Source of the DNA: Roseiflexus sp. RS-1
Lineage (GTDB): Bacteria > Chloroflexota > Chloroflexia > Chloroflexales > Roseiflexaceae
DNA: 64,000 bases
Reading direction: 5' to 3'
Assembly (NCBI RefSeq): GCF_000016665.1
Contig: NC_009523.1
Coordinates: 2,604,001 to 2,668,000, forward strand
This document shows positions 31,685 through 40,518 of this stretch, piece by piece (position 1 is the first letter of the stretch; every line of letters begins with the position of its first letter). A model generated the notes under the pieces. The model ran no database searches. It was not told the origin of the DNA and worked only from the letters and a program-made list of their open reading frames with translations. The position numbers and the translations under genes were made by a program.

Positions 31685-32215
31685 GTGCAGACGGTAAAAA
31701 TGGTCATCAGCGGCGCAGTCAACGCCGGTAAAACTGAGTTCATCAAGACGATCAGCGAGATCGAGGTGGTTTCGACTGAACGTCGCGCGACTGACGATAC
31801 CCGCCTGATTAAGAAGGAAACCACGGTTGCAATGGACTTTGGTCGCATTGCAATCGGTGATGACCTGGTGTTGCACCTGTTCGGCACGCCAGGGCAGAAG
31901 CGCTTCGATTTCATGTGGGAGATTCTGTCGGAAGGAATGCTGGGGCTGGTTATCCTTGTCGATAGCACCCGCCCCGAGACGTTCCGCGAAACGAACCGCA
32001 TCATCGATTTCTTTATGTCCTACCGCGAAACCCCCTACGTGGTAGCAGCCAACAAGCAGGATCGCCCCAATGCATGGTCGCCGGAAGAGTTGCGCCTGGC
32101 GCTGCGCCTTCCGGCGCATATCAAAGTGTTGCCATGCATGGCGACCGATCGCGAGAGCGTCAAGAATGTGTTGCTCGAACTCCTCGATGTGATCATGCAG
32201 CGGAGCGAGGATTAG
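31685..32215 (+). CDS. Small Ras-like GTPase (MglA/CvnD-type)
   Basis: A 176-residue GTPase. P-loop GAVNAGKTEF (10-19), switch-I region RLIKKETTVAMDFG, G3 LFGTPGQKRFDF and G4 NKQD. The usual DxxG Asp is replaced within LHLFGTPGQ, as in MglA-type and conservon GTPases. A GTG start follows GGAGG. The DUF4388 partner lies immediately upstream. A separate roadblock or GAP gene is not adjacent. Likely role: switch for polarity or motility, by analogy with Myxococcus MglA. Confidence 0.85.
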   Translation: MQTVKMVISGAVNAGKTEFIKTISEIEVVSTERRATDDTRLIKKETTVAMDFGRIAIGDDLVLHLFGTPGQKRFDFMWEILSEGMLGLVILVDSTRPETFRETNRIIDFFMSYRETPYVVAANKQDRPNAWSPEELRLALRLPAHIKVLPCMATDRESVKNVLLELLDVIMQRSED

Positions 32216-32546
32216 CCGTTGTCCCTGGAGGGGTGACAGCACGAGATCGACATAATGTTCTGAGTGCGTCTGCGTGATTGTTGTAAGCATCGTCGGTACA
32301 GCGGCATGTCATGCAGGATGCGTCCTTGCCGCTGCAAAGGACGGATTTGTTCAGTTCTCCGCAGTTCTCTCGCTCCGCATAAGCCTCCTGGCGATGCGCC
32401 GGTTGCACCGTTCAGCTTCCACCGATAGCGGCAGGGCGCTCGCTTCAGCCCGGATTGCGCTGTGTTTGAGTGATACCAGTAACCATCTCCGGTATCATAG
32501 AAGCCTGGAACAAGCATTTCCCTGAAATGAAACGGAGCGTGCCCGC
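32216..32546. other. Intergenic region, nothing recognised
   Basis: 331 bases with no convincing reading frame on either strand. A TATCAT (32493-32498) near the end may be the -10 of the MBL gene but lacks a properly spaced -35. Confidence 0.4.
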
Positions 32547-33473
32547 ATGACCGACGACCGTTATGGATTGCCGGAGAACATCGCGCTGGTCGATGATTAT
32601 CACCTCGGACGCCCCCAGGTGGTCGGAACGTACGTGTTGTTGGGGGAGAATCCGGTGATTGTCGATCCCGGTCCTGCCAGTGTGCTGCCGAATCTCGAAA
32701 CCGGATTGAGACAGATCGGTCTGGAGTTCAGCGATCTGCACGGCATTGTCCTGTCGCATATCCACCTGGACCATGCGGGCGCCACCGGATCGCTGGTGCG
32801 CTATTTTCCGCACCTGAAAGTCTATGTTCATCATCGTGGCGCTCCGCATCTGATTGCGCCGGATAAGTTGTTACGCAGCGCGACGCGCATCTACGGGGGG
32901 CAGATGGATTATCTGTGGGGCGAGTTCCTGCCGGTTCCGGTGGAGGCGGTTGTGACCCTCGGCGGCGGTGAGACTATCCGCGTCGCCGGTCGAACCCTGC
33001 GGGTCTTCGATGCGCCGGGACATGCGTCTCATCACCTGATCTATCTCGATGAGGCGACCGGTGCGGCATGGGTGGGCGATACAACCGGTCTGCGGATGCC
33101 GGGGTATACCTATGTGCGTCCAGCCACGCCGCCGCCGGACATTGATCTGGAAGCGTGGCGGCGCACGCTGGATATGCTGCTGGCGCTCAAGCCGCGTATG
33201 CTGCTGCTGACCCATTTTGGTCCGGCGCACGATCCGGAGCGGCACATTGCCGAAATGTGGGAACATACGATGCGTTGGGCTGAAACAGTGCGCGCGGGTC
33301 TCGAGCGCGGCGATGACGAGGCGACTGCGGCAGCGCAACTTGCGGCGCTTGCCGATGCCGAGATGGGCGCCGAAGCGAACGAAGCGGTGCGTCAGCAGTA
33401 TGCGCAGGCTGGCGCGGTCGAGATGAGCTGGCACGGTCTGGCGCGCTACTGGCGCAAAAAGATGGAGGCGTGA
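32547..33473 (+). CDS. Metallo-beta-lactamase-fold hydrolase
   Basis: A 308-residue MBL protein: SHIHLDHAGATG (the HxHxDH zinc motif), a later His in FDAPGHASHH, and Asp in VGDTTGLRMPG, completing a binuclear site. The C-terminal region (210-300) is helical, with LTHFGPAHDPERH holding the last His. Relatives include glyoxalase II and lactonase-like hydrolases; the substrate is unassigned. A GGAGCGTGCCCGC sequence precedes the ATG. Confidence 0.88.
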   Translation: MTDDRYGLPENIALVDDYHLGRPQVVGTYVLLGENPVIVDPGPASVLPNLETGLRQIGLEFSDLHGIVLSHIHLDHAGATGSLVRYFPHLKVYVHHRGAPHLIAPDKLLRSATRIYGGQMDYLWGEFLPVPVEAVVTLGGGETIRVAGRTLRVFDAPGHASHHLIYLDEATGAAWVGDTTGLRMPGYTYVRPATPPPDIDLEAWRRTLDMLLALKPRMLLLTHFGPAHDPERHIAEMWEHTMRWAETVRAGLERGDDEATAAAQLAALADAEMGAEANEAVRQQYAQAGAVEMSWHGLARYWRKKMEA

Positions 33474-33487
33474 AGAACGCCGTAGGG

Positions 33488-33511
33488 TTGATGAAGATTG
33501 AGCAATATAGC
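33488..33511. repeat. Short third occurrence of the dispersed repeat 5' part
   Basis: TTGATGAAGATTGAG and the following AATATAGCGG resemble the start of the repeats at 18470 and 19620 (CTGATGAAGATTGAG). The rest of that repeat is absent. The region 33512-33790 carries no gene. Confidence 0.45.
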
Positions 33512-33794
33512 GGTTCTCACAGAGGTTGAATCGTACCGTCACGGTTCTGATCCTTCCGCGTGCTCCGCGTCTCCGCGTGCACTGGACGGGCTCACATGGA
33601 GGCGCAGCGGTGCGGAGACGCCGATGCTACGTCAGACCAGAAGATCGTGCGTTCGTCGTTCCCGGTGCGCGTGTATCTCCCGCTGACAATCAGGTAGGCG
33701 CGGAGACGACCGCGCGTACTTCCAGTTGGGCGAAACACGTGTGATGCCGGTTGCACGCAGCAATTCCCCTGCCCCTGTGGTATACTGATACGCG

Positions 33795-33814
33795 GGTGCG
33801 GTTCGAACCGCACC
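33795..33814. repeat. Perfect 20-base palindrome
   Basis: GGTGCGGTTC is followed directly by its reverse complement GAACCGCACC. It lies nine bases after a TATACT (33781-33786), close to where transcription from it would begin, so operator or repeat-element roles are both possible. Confidence 0.7.
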
Positions 33815-33847
33815 AAATTTGTTGTGTTTGCGTAACTGCTCAGGCAT

Positions 33848-34211
33848 GCGGTTGAAACCGCGCCTGAGAGGACGCTTCGCGCCGGGCGGGCGCCGTGGCG
33901 GCGTCCACGCAGGTGGACGCCCGGCGAAAAGCCTTCCAGAGGCGATTTCAATCGCTGAATGCTGAGTTGTTTGCAGGCGCGCGTTTATGGAATATCAACC
34001 CGATCTGAAGCGTATAACCGGCGGCGGTTGAAACCGCGCCTGAGAGGACGCTTCGCGCCGGGCGACCGCCCAGGCGGGCGCCGTGGCAGCGTCCACGCAG
34101 GTGGACGCCCGGCGAAAAGCCTTCCAGAGGCGATTTCAATCGCTGAATGCTGAGTTGTTTGCAGGCGCGCGTTTATGGAATATCAACCCGATCTGAAGCG
34201 TATAACCGGCG
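33848..34211 (+). repeat. Tandem duplication (176 and 188 bases) including the start of the DUF512 gene
   Basis: Copy A (33848-34023) and copy B (34024-34211) are adjacent and nearly identical; B has 12 extra bases after the CGCCGGGCG block. Each includes GC-rich inverted repeats (GCGTCCAC...GTGGACGC) and ends with ATG and the first 12 codons of the downstream gene. Confidence 0.92.
33987..34031 (+). CDS. Duplicated 14-codon mini-ORF copying the DUF512 N-terminus
   Basis: Copy A of the duplication contains the original start context: ATG then EYQPDLKRITGGG and TGA. It shares its first 12 codons with the DUF512 protein and then stops in the next repeat copy. If transcribed, it would be an upstream ORF with the same ribosome-binding context as the real gene. 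Whether it is translated is unknown. Confidence 0.45.
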   Translation: MEYQPDLKRITGGG

Positions 34212-35680
34212 AAGGTGGCGAGATCGCCGCCGTCGCCCCTGGCAGCATCGCCGCCGAACTCGGATTGCAACCGGGCGATGTGGTGCTGGCGGTGGGTGAT
34301 CTCCGTCTGCGTGACGTGATCGATTACCGTTTTGCTATTGCCGAAGAGACTATCGAGTTGCTGGTGCGTCGCGGTGATGAGGAGTTCATCTACGAGATCG
34401 AGAAAGACCCTGATGACGATCTGGGGATCGAGTTCGTCGAGCCGCTCTTTGACCGTCTGCGCACCTGCAACAACAAATGCCCGTTCTGCTTTCTGACCCA
34501 GATGCCGAAAGGGTTGCGCCGTTCGCTCTACCTGAAGGACGATGACTATCGTCTCGGCTTTCTGTACGGCAATTTTGTGACCTTTACCAACCTGACGGAG
34601 GCGGACTGGCAGCGGATCGAGCAGCAGCGCCTCAGCCCGCAGTACATTTCCGTCCACGCGACCGACCGCGCGTTGCGGGCGGTGCTGCTGGGGAAACCCG
34701 ATGTGCCGGATGTCCTGGAACAGATCAGGCGTCTTGGTCGGATCGGCGTGACGGTGCATACCCAGATCGTTGCGCTGCCGCAGATTAACGATGGTGAGGC
34801 GCTCCATCAGAGTATTCGCGACCTGGCGGCGCTCTATCCGATTGTGCAGACGATTGCAGTGGTGCCGGTTGGGTTGACGAAGTATCGCTTCGAGGGAAAG
34901 CGACCGCAAACGATCAAAACCGCGATCCAGATCCACGAGACGCCGGAATGGATCGATGCGACCTGGGAACGGCAACCACGCTGGGACGATGCGCTGCATC
35001 CGCACGAACGACAGGTGGCGAACCTGGGGTATTGCGCACGTCAGATCGTCGCCGCCGATGTGCCGATGCGCTGCTACCGCTCTGACGAAGCGCCGCGCAT
35101 TATCGATCTCGTTGAAGCGTACCAGGCGGATTTTCGTCGGCGCTACGGCATCGGTCTCGTGTATGCGTCCGACGAGTTCTACCTGCTCTGTGGGCGTGAC
35201 CTGCCGCCGGCTGCCGATTATGATGGCATGCCCCAGTATTCGAATGGGGTCGGTATGACGCGCGACTTCCTGGATGGATGGGCGAAAGCGCAACGTCGTC
35301 TGCCCGCCCGTCTGCCGCAACCCGCCGAACTGACAATTGTCTGCGGGACGTTGATCGCTCCCATTCTTCAGCGTGTCATCGACCGTCTGAACCGGATCGT
35401 CAATCTGCACGCCCGCCTGTTGCCGGTCGTCAACCGGTTCTTCGGCGAAACGGTGACCGTCTCCGGGTTGCTGATGGGTCAGGATGTCGCACCGGCTATT
35501 CGTGCGGCGGGGGCCCGCCGGGTGCTGTTGCCGCGGGTTATGTTCGATCATACCGGTGCACGCACCATCGATGAGTACACCATCGAGCGCATTGGCGCCG
35601 AAAGCGGCGCCGTGGTTGCCGTCGCTGGCGAACCGGACGATATTGTGCGCTATGTGCGCGCCTTGAGCGTCGCGCCCTGA
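34175..35680 (+). CDS. DUF512 protein: PDZ-like domain plus Fe-S radical-SAM-like domain
   Basis: A 501-residue protein of the family first noted as an FeS-containing oxidoreductase in cyanobacteria. Residues 14-60 are a PDZ-like domain (APGSIAAELGLQPGDVVLAVGD). C98-NNK-C102-PF-C105 is a CxxxCxxC cluster motif, followed by FLYGNFVTFTNL. The C-terminal half is DUF512 (NGVGMTRDFLDGW, TIVCGTLIAP, VTVSGLLMGQDV). Reaction unknown. The first 12 codons are within the duplicated segment. The next gene begins 33 bases downstream. Confidence 0.88.
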   Translation: MEYQPDLKRITGEGGEIAAVAPGSIAAELGLQPGDVVLAVGDLRLRDVIDYRFAIAEETIELLVRRGDEEFIYEIEKDPDDDLGIEFVEPLFDRLRTCNNKCPFCFLTQMPKGLRRSLYLKDDDYRLGFLYGNFVTFTNLTEADWQRIEQQRLSPQYISVHATDRALRAVLLGKPDVPDVLEQIRRLGRIGVTVHTQIVALPQINDGEALHQSIRDLAALYPIVQTIAVVPVGLTKYRFEGKRPQTIKTAIQIHETPEWIDATWERQPRWDDALHPHERQVANLGYCARQIVAADVPMRCYRSDEAPRIIDLVEAYQADFRRRYGIGLVYASDEFYLLCGRDLPPAADYDGMPQYSNGVGMTRDFLDGWAKAQRRLPARLPQPAELTIVCGTLIAPILQRVIDRLNRIVNLHARLLPVVNRFFGETVTVSGLLMGQDVAPAIRAAGARRVLLPRVMFDHTGARTIDEYTIERIGAESGAVVAVAGEPDDIVRYVRALSVAP

Positions 35681-35713
35681 GCAACGGTTTCAGGATCGAG
35701 CGGAGGGAATAAC

Positions 35714-37411
35714 ATGCCAGTGCACACCCTGAGTATTCAACGTATCCTGAACGTGGTGCAGCGCGCCACCCAGACGGCTGCGCAGGCGAATCTGGCGGCG
35801 CTGCTCGATCGGACGCTTGACCTGTTCGTTGAAGAAGCCCGCGCCGAAGCTGGCACGCTCTACCTGTACGACCCGGAGCGCGATGAACTGGTGTTCCACG
35901 TGGTCAAAGGCGACGAGACGAGCCAGCGTCTGCTCGGCATGCGCATCCCGGCGAACCGTGGCGTGGCGGGAGCGGCGCTGCGCACCCGTGAACCGATCTT
36001 TGTCAGCGATGTTACCAGCGATTCGCGCTGGGATCGCAGCATCGGCGAACTGGCATCCATCCGCCTGCGCACCATGTATTGCCTTCCGCTGATGATCGAA
36101 GAGCGCCCGGTTGGCGTGGTGCAGGTCTTCAACCTGCCCGACGATGCGGTCGATGCTGAAGAAGAACTGGCGCTGTTACGCATCCTCGGCAACACGATGG
36201 TCAGCGTGATCGACAAAACCCGCCTGCTTGAAGAGACGTATCGCCGCGAACGGCGCCAGCGCGCCCTGGCGGATATTGCCGCCCGCCTGACGACCACGCT
36301 CGACCGCCAGCAGTTGTTGACCCTGATCATGGACTACGCCCGCGATCTGCTCAACTGCGAAGCAACGTCGGTGTGGGAGATCGACGATAGCGATGAGACC
36401 AATCCGGTGGTGCGATCCCACGTCGCCACCGGTTCGCGCGGCGAGCAGGTCACCGGCATCACAGTGCCGCTTGGTCAGGGGATCATCGGGCATGTCGTGG
36501 CGACCGGTCAGATCGTTCGGGTGGACAATGTGCGCGAGGATGCGCGCCACTACCAGGCGGTCGATCAGCAGAGCGGGTTTGTGACGCGCTCGATCCTGTG
36601 CGTGCCACTTCGTGCGCCGGGTATCGAACTCGGCGCCGGGCGCGGGCGGGTCGAGGCGCGCATTATCGGCGGCGCTCAGGCGCTCAACAAAATCGATGGT
36701 GCGTTCACCGATGATGATGTAAGCCTGTTTGAGTCGTTCGCCAACCTCTCGGCAACGGTGCTGCAACTATCGCGCCTCTACGCCGATACGCAGAACCTGC
36801 TGCTGGGCATGATCAAGGCGCTCGTTGAAGCGGTGGACGCGCGCGACCGCAACAATCGGCAGCACTCGCGCCGCGTCTCAGATTTTTCGATTGCGATTGC
36901 GGAAGAATTGGAGCTTTCGGACGAGCAGATATTCCATGTGCGCATCGGCAGTCTGCTGCACGATATTGGCAAGATCGGCGTACCGGACTCCATCCTCGAT
37001 AAGCCGGGGCGTCTGACCGAAGAAGAACTGATTGAGATGCGCAGCCATACGGTCAAGGGGTACGAGATCATGAGCCAGGAGGAACTGAGGCGTCTGCTGC
37101 GTGTTGAACTGCCAGCGTTGCTTCAGCATCACGAACGACTCGACGGCAATGGGTATCCGCACCGCATCGCCGGCGACCAGATTTCGTGGATCGCGCGCAT
37201 CGTCGCGGTCGCCGATGTATTCGATGCGCTGACCAGCGTTCGACCGTACAAAGAACCGTGGAGCGCTGAACAGGCGATTGCCTATCTTCGTGAGCGAAAA
37301 GGGATAGAGTTCGATGCCGCGTGCGTTGAGGCGCTGGCGCGCGCCCGCGCAAAGGGGCATCCGCTCGTGAAGACGCAGGGAGAGCGCACTGCCGTGAGTC
37401 TGGAGGGATGA
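35714..37411 (+). CDS. GAF-GAF-HD-GYP domain protein (cyclic-di-GMP phosphodiesterase-like)
   Basis: A 565-residue protein. GAF 1 covers about 25-165 (EAGTLYLYDPERDELVFHVVKG), GAF 2 about 185-350 (EATSVWEIDDS, GQGIIGHVVATGQ). HD-GYP runs from 375: HSRRVSDFSIAIAEE, LLHDIGKIGVPDSIL (HD), LQHHERLDGNGYP (H-H and GYP), then DVFDALTSVRPYK. All metal residues expected for c-di-GMP hydrolysis are present. It is soluble, with no membrane segment. It sits four bases ahead of der. Confidence 0.9.
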   Translation: MPVHTLSIQRILNVVQRATQTAAQANLAALLDRTLDLFVEEARAEAGTLYLYDPERDELVFHVVKGDETSQRLLGMRIPANRGVAGAALRTREPIFVSDVTSDSRWDRSIGELASIRLRTMYCLPLMIEERPVGVVQVFNLPDDAVDAEEELALLRILGNTMVSVIDKTRLLEETYRRERRQRALADIAARLTTTLDRQQLLTLIMDYARDLLNCEATSVWEIDDSDETNPVVRSHVATGSRGEQVTGITVPLGQGIIGHVVATGQIVRVDNVREDARHYQAVDQQSGFVTRSILCVPLRAPGIELGAGRGRVEARIIGGAQALNKIDGAFTDDDVSLFESFANLSATVLQLSRLYADTQNLLLGMIKALVEAVDARDRNNRQHSRRVSDFSIAIAEELELSDEQIFHVRIGSLLHDIGKIGVPDSILDKPGRLTEEELIEMRSHTVKGYEIMSQEELRRLLRVELPALLQHHERLDGNGYPHRIAGDQISWIARIVAVADVFDALTSVRPYKEPWSAEQAIAYLRERKGIEFDAACVEALARARAKGHPLVKTQGERTAVSLEG

Positions 37412-37415
37412 CCTT

Positions 37416-38897
37416 ATGAAACCGATCGTTGCACTGGTAGGGCGCCCGAATGTCGGGAAATCGACATTGTTCAACCGACTGATCGGTGAGCGCCGCGCAA
37501 TTGTTGAAGATATTCCCGGCACTACCCGCGACCGGTTGTATGGTGACACCGAATGGAACGGTCGCGTGTTCACCGTTGTCGATACCGCCGGTCTGCTCCT
37601 CGATGAAGATGATCTGACGCCGGGCACGCCACAACTGGAAATTGCCCGGCGCGTGCGCGAACAGGCGGAAATCGCAATCGAAGAAGCTGACGCGATCATC
37701 TTCATTGTTGATAGCCGCGAAGGGTTGACCGCTGCCGACGCCGCTGTTGCCGAAGTGTTGCGTCGCGCCAGCAAACCGGTCGTGCTTGCCGCCAACAAAG
37801 CCGACAACCGCGAACGCGCGCTTGATGCGGTTGAGTTTTACGCGCTGAACCTGGGTGAACCCATCCCGATGAGCGCCTACCACGGGATTGGCGTTGGCGA
37901 TGTGCTCGACCGGGTGACCGACGTGTTGCCGATCATCGAAGCGGAGGAAGATGATGCTGCGGTCAAGATCGCAATTGTTGGGCGTCCAAACGTTGGCAAG
38001 TCGTCGCTGCTCAACCGGTTGATCGGTCAGGAGCGCAGTGTCGTGAGCGATGTTCCCGGCACAACGCGCGACAGTATTGATACGCCGGTTGAGATCGACG
38101 GCATCAAAGCATTGCTGATCGACACTGCCGGAATCCGTCGTCGCGGCAAGATTGAACGCGGACTCGAACGCTACAGCGTGATGCGCGCCCTGCGCGCCAT
38201 CGAACGTGCTGATGTCGCTCTGCTTCTCATCGACGCGACCGAAGGGGTGACTGCGCAGGATACGCATATCGCTGGCATGATCCTCGAATCGCTCAAAGGG
38301 GTGGCAATCCTGGTCAACAAATGGGATCTGGTGGTGAAGGACAACACAACCTTCGATGCCTTCAGCCGTCATGTTCGTGAAGCGTTCAAGTTCATTTCCT
38401 ACGCGCCGCTGCTGTTCATTTCGGCAAAGACCGGGCAGCGTGTCGATAAGGTCTTGCCGCTGGCGCTGGAGATCGCCAGCAACCGTCAGCGCCGCATCCC
38501 AACCTCTGAACTCAACACGCTGCTCCGTCGTGCCACATATGAGCATCCTCCGACTGCTGTTCACAAGGGTGCACATCTGCGGATCTACTATGCAACCCAA
38601 CCGCAGGTTGCGCCGCCGGTCTTTCTGTTCTTCGCCAATCAGGCGGAACAGGTGCACTGGGGGTATGCGCGCTATCTGGAAAACCGCATTCGTGAGCGTT
38701 ACGACTTCACCGGTACGCCGATCAAGATCGTTTTCCGCAGTCGCCCCAGGCGTGATGAGCGCGACAAGCCAGCAGTCGCCCGGACGCGTGCTGCGCCTGC
38801 AACGCGCGCTCACAGTGCGGCGCCGGAAGAGCGCATCGAAACCTGGGAGAGCGACGATTTCGACGAAGAAGCCGAGGTTTACTGGACGAACGAGTAG
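37416..38897 (+). CDS. der: GTPase Der (EngA), ribosome assembly
   Basis: A 493-residue double-GTPase that helps assemble the 50S subunit. G1 occurs twice as GRPNVGKS (residues 8-15 and about 188-195), with matching DTAG, ANKAD/NKWD and G5 motifs, plus a C-terminal KH-like domain. After residue 445 it carries an extra Arg/Ala-rich then acidic tail (ETWESDDFDEEAEVYW) not found in the E. coli protein. A GGAGGGATGACCTT site precedes the ATG. Confidence 0.97.
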   Translation: MKPIVALVGRPNVGKSTLFNRLIGERRAIVEDIPGTTRDRLYGDTEWNGRVFTVVDTAGLLLDEDDLTPGTPQLEIARRVREQAEIAIEEADAIIFIVDSREGLTAADAAVAEVLRRASKPVVLAANKADNRERALDAVEFYALNLGEPIPMSAYHGIGVGDVLDRVTDVLPIIEAEEDDAAVKIAIVGRPNVGKSSLLNRLIGQERSVVSDVPGTTRDSIDTPVEIDGIKALLIDTAGIRRRGKIERGLERYSVMRALRAIERADVALLLIDATEGVTAQDTHIAGMILESLKGVAILVNKWDLVVKDNTTFDAFSRHVREAFKFISYAPLLFISAKTGQRVDKVLPLALEIASNRQRRIPTSELNTLLRRATYEHPPTAVHKGAHLRIYYATQPQVAPPVFLFFANQAEQVHWGYARYLENRIRERYDFTGTPIKIVFRSRPRRDERDKPAVARTRAAPATRAHSAAPEERIETWESDDFDEEAEVYWTNE

Positions 38898-38899
38898 CG

Positions 38900-39313
38900 T
38901 CAATCCGGCAGCGCAACCGTCTTCAGCGCGGCAACTGATGTCGGCGACCCTGGTGCGTGGTACGAGACGGTGTATGGACCAATCGTGCAGAACATGCCGT
39001 CGGTCAGTAAATGGGGTTTGTGGGGCGTCAGGCGGTGACCGTCAACGAAGGTGCCGTTGGCGCTGCCGACATCCACAACCATCACCCCTTCCGGGCAGGG
39101 ATGGAACTCGGCGTGGCGACGTGAGACTCCCTCGTAACTCAACACCAGGTCGTTGCTCAGCGCCCGTCCGGCTGTCACAGCAACCTCTCCCAACACGATC
39201 CGTCGTTCAATCACGCCATCGCGACGGACGATCAGGCGCGCAGCTGGCGAAAGCCCGATGAAGGACGTACTGCTGTGCGCTTCTGAAGGTTGTTGATCTG
39301 AACCGCTGTTCAT
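38900..39313 (-). CDS. FHA-domain protein
   Basis: A 137-residue single FHA domain: GRALSNDLVLSYEGVSRRHAEFHPCPEGVMVVDVGSANGTFVDG, with the phosphothreonine-binding Arg (GR), Ser and SRRH, and NGT loop. It binds phosphothreonine peptides; a Ser/Thr kinase is not adjacent. Ends convergently two bases from der. A TGC plus TACAAT extended -10 lies upstream (39347-39355, minus strand). Confidence 0.88.
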   Translation of the reverse strand: MNSGSDQQPSEAHSSTSFIGLSPAARLIVRRDGVIERRIVLGEVAVTAGRALSNDLVLSYEGVSRRHAEFHPCPEGVMVVDVGSANGTFVDGHRLTPHKPHLLTDGMFCTIGPYTVSYHAPGSPTSVAALKTVALPD

Positions 39314-39377
39314 GATTGCTCCTGAATGTTTCGGTTACTCCGTATGATTGTAGCAGATCATGGATCGTGGGTGTGTG

Positions 39378-40370
39378 TCATGATCGCTTGAAAATCGATG
39401 TACGCAGATGCAGGTCTGCGCCACAACAGGTGCAGCGTCCATCCTGGACACCCGTCATACGTGCGATCCGACCGCTGCGCTCGATCACCACCGATGCGCA
39501 CGACGGGCATATCGTCTCCTGTCCTGGTTCCGGTCCGTACACATAGAACAGTCCTGCTTCGGCGCCGGTGCGACGCGCGCGTGCAACCGCCGCTGCCGCC
39601 GCCGCGCCTGCGTCGCCCGGCAAAACGTGCCAGGGGGTGAACGGGCTGAGCGCGGATCGGATCCAGCGGGCAAGTTCATGGATCTGGTCGGCGGCATCAT
39701 TCACGCCGGGGTGCAGGCGGGTCACCACTTCGACATGGCAGTGCCAGCGATGAAAGGCATGTTCCGCCACCTCCAGAATGCCCCGCCATTGCTCAACGCC
39801 AGCGAGACGCCGGTAGGCGGCATCATCGAATGCGCGCAATTCCAGGCAGATACCGTCGAGATAATGCCCGATCTGATCGAGCGCTTCAATCGTCAGGAAC
39901 CCGCTGGTGATCAGCGCCGTGTATCGGCTGGCGGCGCGCGCGGTGCGCAGCAGATCGAAGACATACTCATGCGCCACTGAAGGGTCGCTGTGCCCCCAGA
40001 CAATGCCGCGGCACAGGCGCTCCAGCGCGAATGTGGCAGCACGCTCCGGCGCAAGCCGCCGTCGATGCTGATCATCGGGAGGTATGCTGCCATACTGACC
40101 ACGATGGCCGTCCTCAGGGAAGGCGTAGCCCCACCCCCCAAGCGTCAACACCTGGGTGCCGGGAAAGAAGTGCCACAACCGGTGCTCATCAATCGGTCCG
40201 ACTGTCGCTACGCTAATAAGACCATCGTTATGCACCGCAAGACCGTTATTGTCGCGCACACGCACTCTGCAACGCCCTGCCTGGCGTGGTTTCAACGCGC
40301 ACCGCCACTGACAGACATTGCAACGCAACGTTTCATCATCGAGCGCGTCAACGAGACCGGTGTAGCGCAT
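39378..40370 (-). CDS. AmrS-like protein lacking the radical-SAM cysteine motif
   Basis: A 330-residue relative of AmrS (AmmeMemoRadiSam radical-SAM subunit). The N-terminal CNVCQWRCALKPRQAGRC and the family's next region are recognisable. At the expected cluster site the family's GGxGCxFxCPxCQN reads LGGWGYAFPEDGHRGQYG (residues 76-93): all three cysteines are replaced, by Tyr, Glu and His. The barrel parts (SGFLTIEALDQIG, LELRAFDDAAYRRLAG, TRLHPGVND) remain. A C-terminal zinc ribbon is present (CPSC...CTCCGADL). It is therefore probably unable to bind the SAM cluster. The start after AGGTGAACCC is preferred to an ATG six codons earlier. Confidence 0.75.
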   Translation of the reverse strand: MRYTGLVDALDDETLRCNVCQWRCALKPRQAGRCRVRVRDNNGLAVHNDGLISVATVGPIDEHRLWHFFPGTQVLTLGGWGYAFPEDGHRGQYGSIPPDDQHRRRLAPERAATFALERLCRGIVWGHSDPSVAHEYVFDLLRTARAASRYTALITSGFLTIEALDQIGHYLDGICLELRAFDDAAYRRLAGVEQWRGILEVAEHAFHRWHCHVEVVTRLHPGVNDAADQIHELARWIRSALSPFTPWHVLPGDAGAAAAAAVARARRTGAEAGLFYVYGPEPGQETICPSCASVVIERSGRIARMTGVQDGRCTCCGADLHLRTSIFKRS

Positions 40371-40518
40371 GGGTTCACCTGCTAGCATTCTTGTTCCTGA
40401 TCAGGTATAATCCTGACGCATGGTGCGTATGGCGCCATGCATTGCCGATCGTCATCAATTCCTGAAAATCTGGCGCATCACCCTGTGCGCCAGCACAATC
40501 TGGTCTGGTACAGAAGAT

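Noticed and set aside
33795-33818. tRNA T-arm/3' end (GGTTCGAACC followed by CCAAA)
   Set aside because: Perfect palindrome without the upstream acceptor, D-arm or anticodon arm of a tRNA.
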